A stretch of 17,569 nucleotides of DNA from JBKEDF01 sp047975325 (GTDB lineage: Bacteria > Pseudomonadota > Alphaproteobacteria > Rhodobacterales > Rhodobacteraceae): contig JBKEDF010000019.1 in the NCBI GenBank assembly GCA_047975325.1, forward strand, positions 1-17,569, in the 5' to 3' direction. Each line of letters starts with the position of its first letter. Position 1 is the first letter of the stretch. The notes beneath the pieces were generated by a model, which worked only from the letters and a program-made list of their open reading frames with translations, did not search any database and was not told where the DNA came from. The position numbers and the translations under genes are program-made. Positions 1-7,635 of the stretch are shown here, in pieces.

Positions 1-302
1 TACCATCATGAAAGGTCACGCCCTGACGCAGGTTCATATCCAGCGTTACATTATCAACCCATTCCCAATCGGTTGCGAGCAGCGGCTTGAACTCCCCACT
101 ATCAAGGTCACGGACTATCAGCGTATCCCATACGTTGCGACCCAGGATCACACCAAGGCGAAGCGTCGTGAAATACGGGTCGGGGCTTTCAAGTGTTTGG
201 CCATAAGCAAAACGCAGGCTATTGTTCGGATTGCTGCGCCTGCGCGGGCAATGCCGTCATACATATAAGACTGGCCAGAGCCAATTTGCTTTGGAAGGTC
301 AT
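1..302 (-). pseudogene. Family 5 ABC-transporter solute-binding protein, 5' part, frameshifted
   Basis: Reading leftwards from an ATG whose first base is 302, with a good Shine-Dalgarno (GGAGAGGAAC) just upstream, the sequence encodes a classical signal peptide: positive start MTFQSK, hydrophobic core, then LPAQAQQ. It hits TAG at 219-221 after 27 residues. From about position 235 to the window edge a different frame (+1) encodes sequence typical of periplasmic peptide/nickel/opine-binding proteins (SBP_bac_5): SLRFAYGQTLESPDPY, then NVWDTL, PLLATDWEWV and LRQGVTFHDG. Family members normally run about 500 residues, so most of the gene lies outside the window. Removing one base near 222-232 would join signal peptide and mature protein. 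There is no homopolymer at the junction. It could be a real pseudogene or an assembly/sequencing error. No in-frame ATG rescues export. Family assignment is firm; the substrate is unknown. Confidence 0.75.
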
Positions 303-472
303 GTTCCTCTCCGTTGTCATGAATATGGAGCCGTTTCTGACGTTGGCTTCGATTATCCTGAGATCGTTTGATCAATGGGTCGTTCTCTTGTCGAGACGAC
401 GGCGCGCTTTCCCCCTCATCAAACCATGACCAAATTATTGGCACAGCCTCATCTACAATGATGATGCTGACC

Positions 473-496
473 GGGAATCCTTGGGCAACGATTCCC
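473..496. repeat. Inverted repeat between the transporter gene and matA
   Basis: GGGAATC (473-479) and GATTCCC (490-496) form a perfect 7-bp dyad separated by 10 nt, in the divergent gap. It is followed by no T-run on either strand, so it is not an obvious terminator. It could be an operator or a chance hairpin. The rest of 303-589 holds no convincing gene. Confidence 0.35.
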
Positions 497-517
497 TAAA
501 TCTTGCCATAGTCAATA

Positions 518-550
518 TTGCATTCTTTATCTACTATATAGTATACAATA
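518..550 (+). promoter_or_regulatory. Candidate matA promoter with GntR/MatR-like operator
   Basis: A possible -35 TTGCAT (518-523) lies 18 nt before a possible -10 TATACA (542-547). Overlapping the -10 is ATTGTATACTAT (minus strand, 538-549), close to the palindrome ATTGTATACAAT. A perfect 12-bp palindrome TACTATATAGTA spans 532-543. From memory, the Rhizobium MatR operator is TCTTGTATACACGA; this site shares the TTGTATAC core. A repressor or activator bound here would directly affect initiation. The site is inferred by eye only. Confidence 0.4.
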
Positions 551-589
551 ATGCAAGCTTTGTTTATCAAGTCTTTTTTGGAGAAACCC

Positions 590-1849
590 ATGAGCTTGTT
601 CGCAGAGGTCATGACGGCAATACTGAGCCGCAGGGCCCAGCCTCAGCCTGAGATAACAATCGCGGATCAACCGATAGATGAGTTGTGTCGCGCCATGGTT
701 GCCCCTGCCGGCGAGGCTTCCCTTGCTGCGATCGGCTACCAGATCCTGCGCAAATACGAAGCGCTGGATACCGCCGAAAAGAAGGACTTCTTTGGTTTTC
801 TTGCGAAGGAAATGACCTTTGATCCCGATCTGGTTTTGACTTCACTCGATGCGCTCAGGGAGGCCGAAACGGGGGAAAACTATCGCGCGTTCATGGAGGC
901 TGCCGAGCCGCCACGGCAGGAATTGATCCGCAGGCTCAATCAGATTCCCGATGCGACAGGCCGACTGGTGCGAATGCGCCAGGATCTTTTGGGCATCAAT
1001 CGCGATGATCGGAAACTTCAGGCGCTTGATCTTGATTTTCGCCATCTTTTTGCATCGTGGTTCAATCGGGGTTTTCTTGTGCTCAGGCGGATCAGTTGGG
1101 AAAGTCCGGCGCATATCCTTGAAAAGATCATTACCTATGAAGCAGTTCACGCCATAGACAGTTGGGACGAACTCCGGCGGCGGCTCGAACCGGAGGACAG
1201 GCGTTGCTTTGCATTCTTTCATCCTGCAATGCCCGATGAACCGCTGATCTTTGTCGAGGTTGCCCTGACCCGCGGCATACCGGCCTCAATCCAGTTGCTG
1301 CTTGATCAGGACCGTGAACATATTTCCCCGAATGACGCGAATACCGCAGTTTTCTATTCCATTTCGAACTGCCAAACCGGGCTTGCAGGCATTTCCTTTG
1401 GCAACTCGCTGATCAAACAGGTGGCGGCTGATCTTTCAATAGAACTGCCGAACCTTGGAACCTTCGTCACCCTTTCGCCAATACCCGGTTTTGCGCGCTG
1501 GCTGGTTTCCGAAGGGTTGAAGGCTGATACAGATGAACCCGGTGCAATCGAAAGAATGGCCGCCCGCTATTTGCTGACTGCAAAGCGCGGCGATGGCCAG
1601 CCGCTTGATCCGGTGGCCCGTTTCCATCTTGGAAACGGGGCCGAGCTTCATGCGATTCATGCCAGGGCCGATCTAAGCGAAAGAGGTCAGGCACAATCGC
1701 ATGGTGCGATGGTAAATTATCTGTATGACCTGCAGAAGGCGGTGAAACGACAGGAAGACTATGTGGTTTCACACAAGATCACGGCAACCGCCGATATTTG
1801 CGGCCTGCCGGGTGTCGCCGACGAAACCAGACAGGGGCGCAATAAATGA
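590..1849 (+). CDS. matA: Malonyl-CoA decarboxylase
   Basis: Converts malonyl-CoA to acetyl-CoA and CO2 in the cytoplasm. It is the second step of malonate use after MatB, or a drain on surplus malonyl-CoA. The 419-residue product carries the MCD C-terminal catalytic domain. FYSISNCQTGLAGISFGN at about 255-272 and SPIPGFARWL match the most conserved family blocks (compare human FYSIS...GL and SPIPGF). They are followed by FHLGNGAELH and SHGAMVNYLYD, which contain the likely catalytic histidine region. The N-terminal helical half is present, so the protein looks complete, though shorter than the mammalian enzyme. I chose ATG 590 over the in-frame ATG 551 because GGAG stands 7 nt upstream of 590, whereas 551 sits in the proposed promoter. 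The stop overlaps the matB start (ATGA), implying translational coupling. Confidence 0.93.
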   Translation: MSLFAEVMTAILSRRAQPQPEITIADQPIDELCRAMVAPAGEASLAAIGYQILRKYEALDTAEKKDFFGFLAKEMTFDPDLVLTSLDALREAETGENYRAFMEAAEPPRQELIRRLNQIPDATGRLVRMRQDLLGINRDDRKLQALDLDFRHLFASWFNRGFLVLRRISWESPAHILEKIITYEAVHAIDSWDELRRRLEPEDRRCFAFFHPAMPDEPLIFVEVALTRGIPASIQLLLDQDREHISPNDANTAVFYSISNCQTGLAGISFGNSLIKQVAADLSIELPNLGTFVTLSPIPGFARWLVSEGLKADTDEPGAIERMAARYLLTAKRGDGQPLDPVARFHLGNGAELHAIHARADLSERGQAQSHGAMVNYLYDLQKAVKRQEDYVVSHKITATADICGLPGVADETRQGRNK

Positions 1850-3363
1850 CCAACCCGCTATATGATCACCTCTTTGGACGGCATGCGGCCTCTGAAAGGC
1901 CATTTCTCCGCCTGCCGGACAGCACAAGCATAAGCTATGCCGAATTCATTCAACGGAGCGGACGGCTGGCAGCGGTGCTTGCCTTGCAGGGACTGAAACC
2001 CGGCGATCGCCTGGTTGCACAGGTTGAAAAATCACCCGATGCGCTGGCCCTATACGCCGCCTGTGTCCGGGCAGGTATCATCTTTCTGCCCCTCAACACC
2101 GCTTATACCGCGGAAGAGTTACGCTATTTTATCTCGGACAGTGACGCTGCGCTTGTAATCTGCGCGCCACGGGATGCCGCCGTAATCGGTACAATCGCCG
2201 CAGATTGTGGCGCAAAGCTTCTGACGCTTGATGGTATTGGCGGCGGATCGCTTGTCACGGCTATCGAAGCCGTAACCGGTGAAGGCGAGATTGCGGATCG
2301 CAGGAGCCACGACATTGCCGCATTGCTTTATACGTCAGGCACGACCGGGCGATCCAAAGGTGCGATGCTCACACAGGACAATCTTTTGTCCAACGCCCGG
2401 GTCCTGACCGAATACTGGCGTTTTACCGATAAAGATATCCTTTTGCACGCCTTGCCGATCTTTCACACCCACGGCCTGTTTGTCGCAACGAATATCACGC
2501 TGGCAGCGGGTGGTTCGATGCTTTTTCTGCCCGGGTTCGACCTGGAGGAAATCCTTGGCGCCCTGCCCGGTGCAACGGCGATGATGGGTGTTCCGACCTT
2601 CTACACCAGGTTGCTGGGAGATGCGCGCTTTACTCGTGATCTGGTGCAACACATGCGTCTTTTCATTTCTGGCAGTGCGCCCTTGCTTGCGGAAACCCAT
2701 ATCCGTTTTGAAAAGCTGACAGGGCAGCGGATCCTCGAACGTTACGGCATGACCGAAACCAATATGAACACTTCAAACCCCTATGATGGCGAACGCCGCG
2801 CGGGTAGCGTCGGTTTTCCCCTGCCGGGTGTCGAACTGCGTATCGTCGATCCGGAGACGGTCATGGATGTTGCACCCGGGGAAGTCGGCCAGATCGAGAT
2901 ACGGGGCACAAATGTCTTCAAGGGCTATTGGCGCATGCCGGAAAAGACCGCAGCCGAGATGCGTGAAGACGGCTTTTTCATCACCGGGGATCTCGGGACC
3001 ATGGATGCCGACGGCTATGTTACCATCGTGGGCCGGAACAAGGATCTGATCATTTCGGGTGGCTACAACATATACCCCAAGGAAATCGAACTGGTCCTTG
3101 ACGATCAGCCGGGCGTCCTGGAAAGCGCGGTTATCGGTGTGCCGCATCCCGATTTCGGGGAAACCGTTCTTGGCCTGATCATCCCCAAACCGGGTGTAAA
3201 GGTTGATCTTGATCTGTTGCAAACTGCCGTTGCCGCGTCGCTGGCGCGTTTCAAACATCCACGGCGGCTGATCATAATTGACGAATTACCGCGCAATACG
3301 ATGGGCAAGGTACAAAAGAACATCTTGCGCGAAACCTATCACGGCCTTTTCGCACAAGGCTAA
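1846..3363 (+). CDS. matB: Malonyl-CoA synthetase (malonate-CoA ligase)
   Basis: An ANL-superfamily acyl-CoA synthetase of 505 residues that activates malonate (and in some bacteria methylmalonate) with ATP and CoA. Visible motifs in order: the AMP-binding P-loop YTSGTTGRSKG at about 162-172, IFHTHGLFV, YGMTETNMN at about 300-308, GDLGTMDADGYV with GRNKDLIISGGYNIYP at the hinge, and PRNTMGKVQKN with the adenylation lysine at K488. The family is typically about 500 residues, so it is full length. The malonate call rests on the YGMTETNMNTSNPYDGERR block typical of MatB plus the immediately upstream malonyl-CoA decarboxylase; a different dicarboxylate is possible. The start overlaps the matA stop by 4 nt and is preceded by AGGGG. 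The lysine is the usual target of reversible acetylation in MatB-type enzymes (family knowledge). Confidence 0.93.
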   Translation: MTNPLYDHLFGRHAASERPFLRLPDSTSISYAEFIQRSGRLAAVLALQGLKPGDRLVAQVEKSPDALALYAACVRAGIIFLPLNTAYTAEELRYFISDSDAALVICAPRDAAVIGTIAADCGAKLLTLDGIGGGSLVTAIEAVTGEGEIADRRSHDIAALLYTSGTTGRSKGAMLTQDNLLSNARVLTEYWRFTDKDILLHALPIFHTHGLFVATNITLAAGGSMLFLPGFDLEEILGALPGATAMMGVPTFYTRLLGDARFTRDLVQHMRLFISGSAPLLAETHIRFEKLTGQRILERYGMTETNMNTSNPYDGERRAGSVGFPLPGVELRIVDPETVMDVAPGEVGQIEIRGTNVFKGYWRMPEKTAAEMREDGFFITGDLGTMDADGYVTIVGRNKDLIISGGYNIYPKEIELVLDDQPGVLESAVIGVPHPDFGETVLGLIIPKPGVKVDLDLLQTAVAASLARFKHPRRLIIIDELPRNTMGKVQKNILRETYHGLFAQG

Positions 3364-3390
3364 GGGGATACTTGCAATCCTTGTTGGCGA

Positions 3391-3405
3391 TTTTGTATGC
3401 AAGAA
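3391..3405. promoter_or_regulatory. Candidate MatR-like operator upstream of matR
   Basis: On the minus strand the site reads TTCTTGCATACAAAA. By my alignment it matches 11 of 14 positions of the Rhizobium MatR operator as I remember it (TCTTGTATACACGA). It lies in the 79-nt gap between matB and matR, 38 nt before the matR start, and would suit autoregulation. This is an inference from sequence similarity; no footprint exists here. Confidence 0.35.
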
Positions 3406-3442
3406 TGGTATAACCGAATGCGCCCTTCTGGAAGGCAGGAAA

Positions 3443-4099
3443 ATGGAACAGAGCCATTCCGAACGGATAGCATCGGATATTGAGGAAATGATCCTCAACC
3501 GTGAACTGGCCGATGGTGACCGTCTGGACGAGGCACGCCTGTCGGAACGGTTCGGTGTGTCACGCACGCCGCTACGCGAAGCACTTCAGCGGCTGGCCCA
3601 TACCGGTCTGGTCGAACTCGTGCCAAGACGCGGCGCTTTTGTGCGCCAGCCCGGACCCGTTGAATTGATCCAGATGTTCGAAGCCATGGCCGAACTTGAA
3701 GCAAGCTGCGGACGCCTCAGTGCACTCAGGATCAGCGATGCCGCACTCATCAACATGCGCGAGGCAAACGAATTATGCCGCGCCGCGCTGGAGGCAGGGG
3801 ATTCAGACCGTTACTTCATTGAAAATGAGCATTTTCATGGCATCATCTATGCGCAAAGCGGTAACGGCTATCTGCAACAAAAAGCCATGCAGCTACACCG
3901 GCGATTGCGGCCCTTCCGCCGCATGCAGCTACGCCTTCGTGGCCGAATGAAACAATCCATGGCCGAACATGAGGAAATCGTTGATCGGTTGGCAGCGGGC
4001 GATCAGGACGGCACGGCAAAGGTCCTGCGTAGCCATGTTGCAGTACAGGGTGACAAGTTTCACGCGCTGATGGCAGGCCTTCATGCCAGCATGAACTGA
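3443..4099 (+). CDS. matR: GntR-family (FCD) transcriptional regulator of malonate use
   Basis: A 218-residue DNA-binding protein. The N-terminal winged helix-turn-helix (about 1-70) has the GntR signature RLSERFGVSRTPLREALQRL, with RRGAFV forming the wing. Residues about 75-215 form the all-helical FCD ligand-binding domain with metal-site positions N128/H132, H176 and H198; the first ligand is Asn rather than Asp, a common variant. FCD regulators usually sense small carboxylates. Its place directly behind matA-matB suggests control by malonate or methylmalonate and the name MatR. ATG 3443 has GGCAGGA upstream and gives the canonical N-terminus; longer in-frame versions would run back into matB. 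It may be co-transcribed with matAB or use its own promoter around the candidate operator at 3391-3405. Confidence 0.85.
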   Translation: MEQSHSERIASDIEEMILNRELADGDRLDEARLSERFGVSRTPLREALQRLAHTGLVELVPRRGAFVRQPGPVELIQMFEAMAELEASCGRLSALRISDAALINMREANELCRAALEAGDSDRYFIENEHFHGIIYAQSGNGYLQQKAMQLHRRLRPFRRMQLRLRGRMKQSMAEHEEIVDRLAAGDQDGTAKVLRSHVAVQGDKFHALMAGLHASMN

Positions 4100-4136
4100 C
4101 ACGCCAGTATTTTCCCCGGTCAGAATGGTAATCGAA

Positions 4137-4153
4137 GGCATCTGGCAGATGCC
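4137..4153. terminator. Weak hairpin between convergent matR and the DUF1489 gene
   Basis: GGCATCT-GGC-AGATGCC forms a 7-bp stem with a 3-nt loop, 38 nt after the matR stop and between convergent genes. There is no U-tract on either strand, so it may be a bidirectional but non-classical terminator. Confidence 0.3.
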
Positions 4154-4228
4154 CTCTTGCCATGGACAATTTCGGCGACGTCCTTCGTGATGAATATCCC
4201 AACACCGAACCGCCAGCAGGTTACGGGC

Positions 4229-4654
4229 TCAATGCAATCCTATCTCGGATAGTGCCTGGGCAAGCTCCGGTGGCAGAGTGCTGTCATTCTTACGATCTTT
4301 GGGCATATCACGCGGGGCATCCTCCCCGGGCAAATAGCGCCAGCCCTGAAAGGGCCGCCGGGGTGCGGCCACGGTGCGCACCGGATTGGCCTGAAGGACC
4401 AAGGCGCAGCGGCGGATACCGTCATCGCCTATCTCTTCCTCCAGTCGCAGGATCTTCTGCCGGGCCTGGATATGGCCCTTGATCACCCAATAAAGACTTC
4501 CGCCATCAAGGACTTCCGCCTCACGGCGCGGCCACATCCGGGTAACATGCCGGGTGGTGCCTTCGGGCCAGCGATGGCTATGCCGCTGTTGCCAATCGGC
4601 AAGATATTCGACGCTATCAATCCCGACACAAAGTTTCATAAGATGCAGCGGCAC
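4229..4654 (-). CDS. DUF1489-family protein
   Basis: A 141-residue cytoplasmic protein with no signal peptide or membrane segment. It matches the alphaproteobacterial DUF1489 family, whose function is not established. Recognisable family blocks: PLHLMKLCVGIDSVEYL at the N-terminus, then TRMWPRR, LDGGSLYWVIKG, RCALVL and PRRPFQGWRYL. I prefer the GTG start at 4654. It gives the family's usual N-terminus (M-PLHLxKLCVG) and has a strong GGGGGAG Shine-Dalgarno about 5 nt upstream. Upstream in-frame ATGs at 4690 and 4753 would add family-atypical sequence. It follows ecm on the same strand after a 117-nt gap and could be its last operon member. No catalytic residues can be assigned. Confidence 0.82.
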   Translation of the reverse strand: MPLHLMKLCVGIDSVEYLADWQQRHSHRWPEGTTRHVTRMWPRREAEVLDGGSLYWVIKGHIQARQKILRLEEEIGDDGIRRCALVLQANPVRTVAAPRRPFQGWRYLPGEDAPRDMPKDRKNDSTLPPELAQALSEIGLH

Positions 4655-4771
4655 GGCAGCTCCCCCTTTCCCCCTGATCTTATCCGGCATATCCGGGAGG
4701 GCCAAGGGGGCGGGTTCACCCGAATTGGCAGAAATCGGGAATATAGCCGGCACGAAGCCCCGATTTGCGCG

Positions 4772-6733
4772 CTACTCCGCCGCGACCGGTGGCTGATCGA
4801 CCAGCGCCACGATATCCATCATGATCCGATTCAATTCAAAATCCTTGGGCGTGTAAACTGCGGCAACACCCATGGCCCGGAGCTTTGCTGCATCCTCATC
4901 CGGAATGATGCCACCGACGACAACCGGGATATGCGCAAGATCCGCATCCCGCAGCCGTTCCATGGTTTCCGCGATTAGTGGCAAATGACTGCCCGAAAGG
5001 ATCGACAGCCCCAGAACATGGGCCTCTTCCTGTTCGGCCGCATTGACGATTTCTGCCGGGGTAAGGCGGATGCCCTCATAATGGATATCCATTCCGCAAT
5101 CACGCGCACGGGCGGCAATCTGTTCGGCACCGTTGGAATGGCCGTCAAGGCCCGGTTTGCCAACAATGAATTTCAGGGGACGGCCCAGGCGGGCGGAAAG
5201 ATCCGCCACCGCTGCGCGAATTGGCTCCAGCCCTTCGGTGCGGTTGGATGGCGCGCGGGACACCCCGGTCGGGGCACGATATTCGCCAAAGGCCGCACGA
5301 ATCGTAGCGCCCCATTCCCCCGTTGTCGCCCCGGCCCGGGCGGCGGCAATGGAGGGAGGCATGATATTGGCGCCCGAACGGGCGGCTTCGGCCAGCGCGG
5401 CCAGCGCAGCCGTCACGGCCACGGCATCACGATCCGCACGCCAGACCTGCAGTCGGGCGATCTGGTCCGCCTCTGCCTGCTCATCAGCGACCATGATCGC
5501 ACCATCGCCCGCCGTCAGGGGCGAAGGCGCGGCCTCGGTCCAGCGGTTTACCCCGACCACGACCGTATCACCTGTTTCGATATGGCCGATACGTTCGGCA
5601 TTGGCCTCCACCAGCCGGCCTTTCATGTATTCAATGGCCGCCACCGCACCACCCATCGCATCAATCTGGCAAAGTTCCTCCCGCGCACCCGTCTTCAATG
5701 CCTCAACCTTGCGGTCAACCGCCGGGTTTTCGTCAAACAGATCGTCATATTCCAGAAGATCGGTTTCATAGGCCAGGATCTGTTGCATCCGCAGCGACCA
5801 TTGCTGATCCCAGGGGCGCGGCAGGCCCAGCGCCTCATTCCAGGCCGGAAGTTGCACCGCCCGTGCCCGCGCCTTTTTCGATAGCGTCACAGCCAGCATT
5901 TCAATCAGAATGCGATAAACGTTATTTTCGGGCTGTTGTTCGGTCAACCCAAGGGAATTGACCTGTACGCCATAGCGGAAACGACGATATTTCGCTTCCT
6001 CGACACCATAACGTTCCAGGCAGATTTCATCCCAGAGATCCACGAAGGCGCGCATCTTGCACATTTCGGTCACAAAGCGGATGCCCGCATTCACGAAAAA
6101 GGAAATCCGCCCGACCATATTCGGGAAATCTTCTGCCGAGACCTTGCCCTTGAGGTCGTCCAGCACCGCGCAGGCGGTGGCCAGGGCAAAGGCAAGTTCC
6201 TGTTCCGGCGTCGCGCCCGCTTCCTGCAAATGATAGGAACAGACATTCATCGGGTTCCATTTTGGCAAATGTTCCCGCGTATAGGCCGCGATATCGGTGA
6301 TCATCCGCAAGGAAGGTCTGGGCGGGCTGATATAGGTGCCCCGGGACAGATATTCCTTGATGATGTCATTTTGTACCGTGCCATTCAGTGCCGTTATGTC
6401 CGCGCCCTGTTCTTCCGCCACCGCAATGTAAAGCGCCAGTAACCATGGTGCCGTGGCATTGATGGTCATCGAGGTATTCATCTGTTCCAGCGGGATCCGG
6501 TCAAAAAGCGTCCGCATATCACCCAGATGCGCAATCGGCACGCCCACCTTGCCAACTTCGCCGCGCGCCAGTTCATGATCGCTGTCATAACCGGTCTGTG
6601 TCGGCAGGTCGAAAGCCACCGAAAGCCCCGTCTGCCCCTTTGCCAGATTGGTCCGGTAAAGTTCGTTCGAGGCCCTGGCCGTGGAATGGCCCGCATAGGT
6701 GCGGAACAGCCAGGGTCTGTCTTTTTGGGTCAT
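4772..6733 (-). CDS. ecm: Ethylmalonyl-CoA mutase (coenzyme B12-dependent)
   Basis: Interconverts (2R)-ethylmalonyl-CoA and methylsuccinyl-CoA, a defining step of the EMC pathway for acetyl-CoA assimilation; formerly called MeaA. The 653-residue protein has an N-terminal mutase TIM barrel (about 1-500) opening RPWLFRTYAGHSTA, with FDLPTQTGYDSDHE, MNTSMTINATAPWL, NDIIKEYLSRGTY and NPMNVCSYHLQEAGATP. A short linker leads to a C-terminal cobalamin domain with the D-x-H-x-x-G signature GLDGHSNG (D530, H532 as lower axial ligand), SGSHLPL and VVGGIIP. DLPTQTGYDSDHELARGEVGK and NATAPWL are typical of ethylmalonyl- rather than methylmalonyl-CoA mutase. Full length, single chain. ATG 6733 is supported by GGAGG 5 nt upstream. 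It is divergent in function and position to ccr, about 0.9 kb away. Confidence 0.93.
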   Translation of the reverse strand: MTQKDRPWLFRTYAGHSTARASNELYRTNLAKGQTGLSVAFDLPTQTGYDSDHELARGEVGKVGVPIAHLGDMRTLFDRIPLEQMNTSMTINATAPWLLALYIAVAEEQGADITALNGTVQNDIIKEYLSRGTYISPPRPSLRMITDIAAYTREHLPKWNPMNVCSYHLQEAGATPEQELAFALATACAVLDDLKGKVSAEDFPNMVGRISFFVNAGIRFVTEMCKMRAFVDLWDEICLERYGVEEAKYRRFRYGVQVNSLGLTEQQPENNVYRILIEMLAVTLSKKARARAVQLPAWNEALGLPRPWDQQWSLRMQQILAYETDLLEYDDLFDENPAVDRKVEALKTGAREELCQIDAMGGAVAAIEYMKGRLVEANAERIGHIETGDTVVVGVNRWTEAAPSPLTAGDGAIMVADEQAEADQIARLQVWRADRDAVAVTAALAALAEAARSGANIMPPSIAAARAGATTGEWGATIRAAFGEYRAPTGVSRAPSNRTEGLEPIRAAVADLSARLGRPLKFIVGKPGLDGHSNGAEQIAARARDCGMDIHYEGIRLTPAEIVNAAEQEEAHVLGLSILSGSHLPLIAETMERLRDADLAHIPVVVGGIIPDEDAAKLRAMGVAAVYTPKDFELNRIMMDIVALVDQPPVAAE

Positions 6734-6779
6734 CTTGGCCTCCGGAATCTCATGGCGCAATTTTGTTACCTGATACGGG

Positions 6780-6808
6780 AGCTATTCGAAATATTATGGC
6801 CTTGTCAA
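6780..6808 (-). promoter_or_regulatory. Candidate ecm promoter
   Basis: On the minus strand a perfect TTGACA (6803-6808) lies 17 nt before ATAGCT (6780-6785). A transcript from here would have a leader of roughly 40 nt before the ecm ATG at 6733. The -10 is poor, so this is tentative. It would let ecm be expressed independently of the upstream GNAT gene. Confidence 0.35.
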
Positions 6809-6825
6809 TTCGCCGCGCCGCGGCA

Positions 6826-7425
6826 TCATGCGTTTTTCTGCGCAACAGCATATTCCATCTGCAGCGCAGAACCAAAACCGGCCAGCCAGCATAGCGGCCC
6901 CGTACCCTGCCGTTTGACCGGTGCAAAACCTTCACGACGATAAAGCGCTTCCGCCCGGTTATTGGTGGTGATCACGTCCAGCCGGACGGCATGGTCGCCC
7001 CGTTCTGCCGCCAATGATTTGACGGCATCAAGAAGGGCCTTGCCTATGCCCTGCCCCCGCATGGTGGACGCCACGCAAATCCCGTCCATCAACAGTACAC
7101 CGGGCCGTATCTGCCGTTCCAGAAAGGTCAGCAGCGCACCCCGCCAAACCGCACCAGGCCAACCATAAACCCGGGCCAGATCCGGCAATCCCCCGCCAAC
7201 CATCGCACCGTTTTCGGTTTTCACACCTGCAAGCCCCAGAAGATCCCCCTTCGGGCCAATGGCGCAGATCGCATGATCAGGCTGCAAGGCGGCTTCCAGA
7301 AAAAGCCGCGCCTTGGCCTCGGGCTGCATCAACGGGTGGAGCTTGTTGTGAAAGGCTTCCCAATAAAGGGCCGCTGCCTGGCTGCGCTGGTCACTGGGCA
7401 ACCCATGTTGAATGAAATAGCGCAT
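6826..7425 (-). CDS. GNAT-family N-acetyltransferase
   Basis: A 199-residue cytoplasmic protein of the Gcn5-related acetyltransferase superfamily, which transfers acetyl from acetyl-CoA to an amine. The acetyl-CoA-binding motif A, V-A-S-TMRGQGIGKALLDAV (R123-G-Q-G-I-G128), is intact. It is followed by RLDVITTNNRAEALYRREGF, the usual motif B with N-R-A and Y-x-x-x-G-F. The substrate cannot be told from sequence. ATG 7425 has GAGG 7 nt upstream. It lies between ccr and ecm, 92 nt before ecm on the same strand and divergent from ccr. A role tied to the pathway, such as acetylation of a CoA enzyme, is possible, but simple co-location is equally likely. Confidence 0.85.
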   Translation of the reverse strand: MRYFIQHGLPSDQRSQAAALYWEAFHNKLHPLMQPEAKARLFLEAALQPDHAICAIGPKGDLLGLAGVKTENGAMVGGGLPDLARVYGWPGAVWRGALLTFLERQIRPGVLLMDGICVASTMRGQGIGKALLDAVKSLAAERGDHAVRLDVITTNNRAEALYRREGFAPVKRQGTGPLCWLAGFGSALQMEYAVAQKNA

Positions 7426-7549
7426 GCATGAGCCTCAATCGGTACCGTGATATTGCCCCAAGCGCAGGGTGATACAAGACGGCATGGCAGATAAAAGCAC
7501 TCTCTGCATCGCAGCGGACATAAAATTACCACAATACGCCCCATAACTA

Positions 7550-7565
7550 TTGCAATATTGCGCAA
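7550..7565. promoter_or_regulatory. Overlapping palindromes in the ccr/GNAT divergent promoter region
   Basis: TTGCAATATTGCGCAA contains two perfect palindromes, GCAATATTGC (7552-7561) and TTGCGCAA (7558-7565), and reads as a TTGC-N8-GCAA dyad. It is 70 nt upstream of ccr in a 210-nt gap. TTGC/GCAA arms resemble sites of short-chain acyl-CoA regulators (RamB type) as I recall them, so a shared operator is plausible. No clear -10/-35 pair was identified. Confidence 0.35.
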
Positions 7566-7635
7566 AGCACCGTAACCCCTGCCCTTGAGACCGCACGATT
7601 CTGCGATGCGGCAAAGAATTTGACAGGAGGCCCCG

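Noticed and set aside
551..589. ATG at 551 as the matA start
   Set aside because: It lies within the proposed promoter/operator without a ribosome site; ATG 590 has GGAG at proper spacing.
4162..4482. Plus-strand frame between matR and ecm
   Set aside because: It overlaps the DUF1489 gene on the opposite strand, which has strong family motifs, and its own product is composition-biased without a domain.
4985..5884. Long plus-strand open frame of about 300 codons opposite ecm
   Set aside because: It is antisense to a clear, full-length ecm, has no recognisable domain and an Arg/Gly/Pro-rich composition typical of a shadow frame in high-GC DNA.
7471..7479. Third MatR-like half-site (TCTTGTATC on the minus strand) upstream of the GNAT gene
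   Set aside because: Only the left half matches; the other arm does not form a dyad, so it is below the level of the two sites reported.
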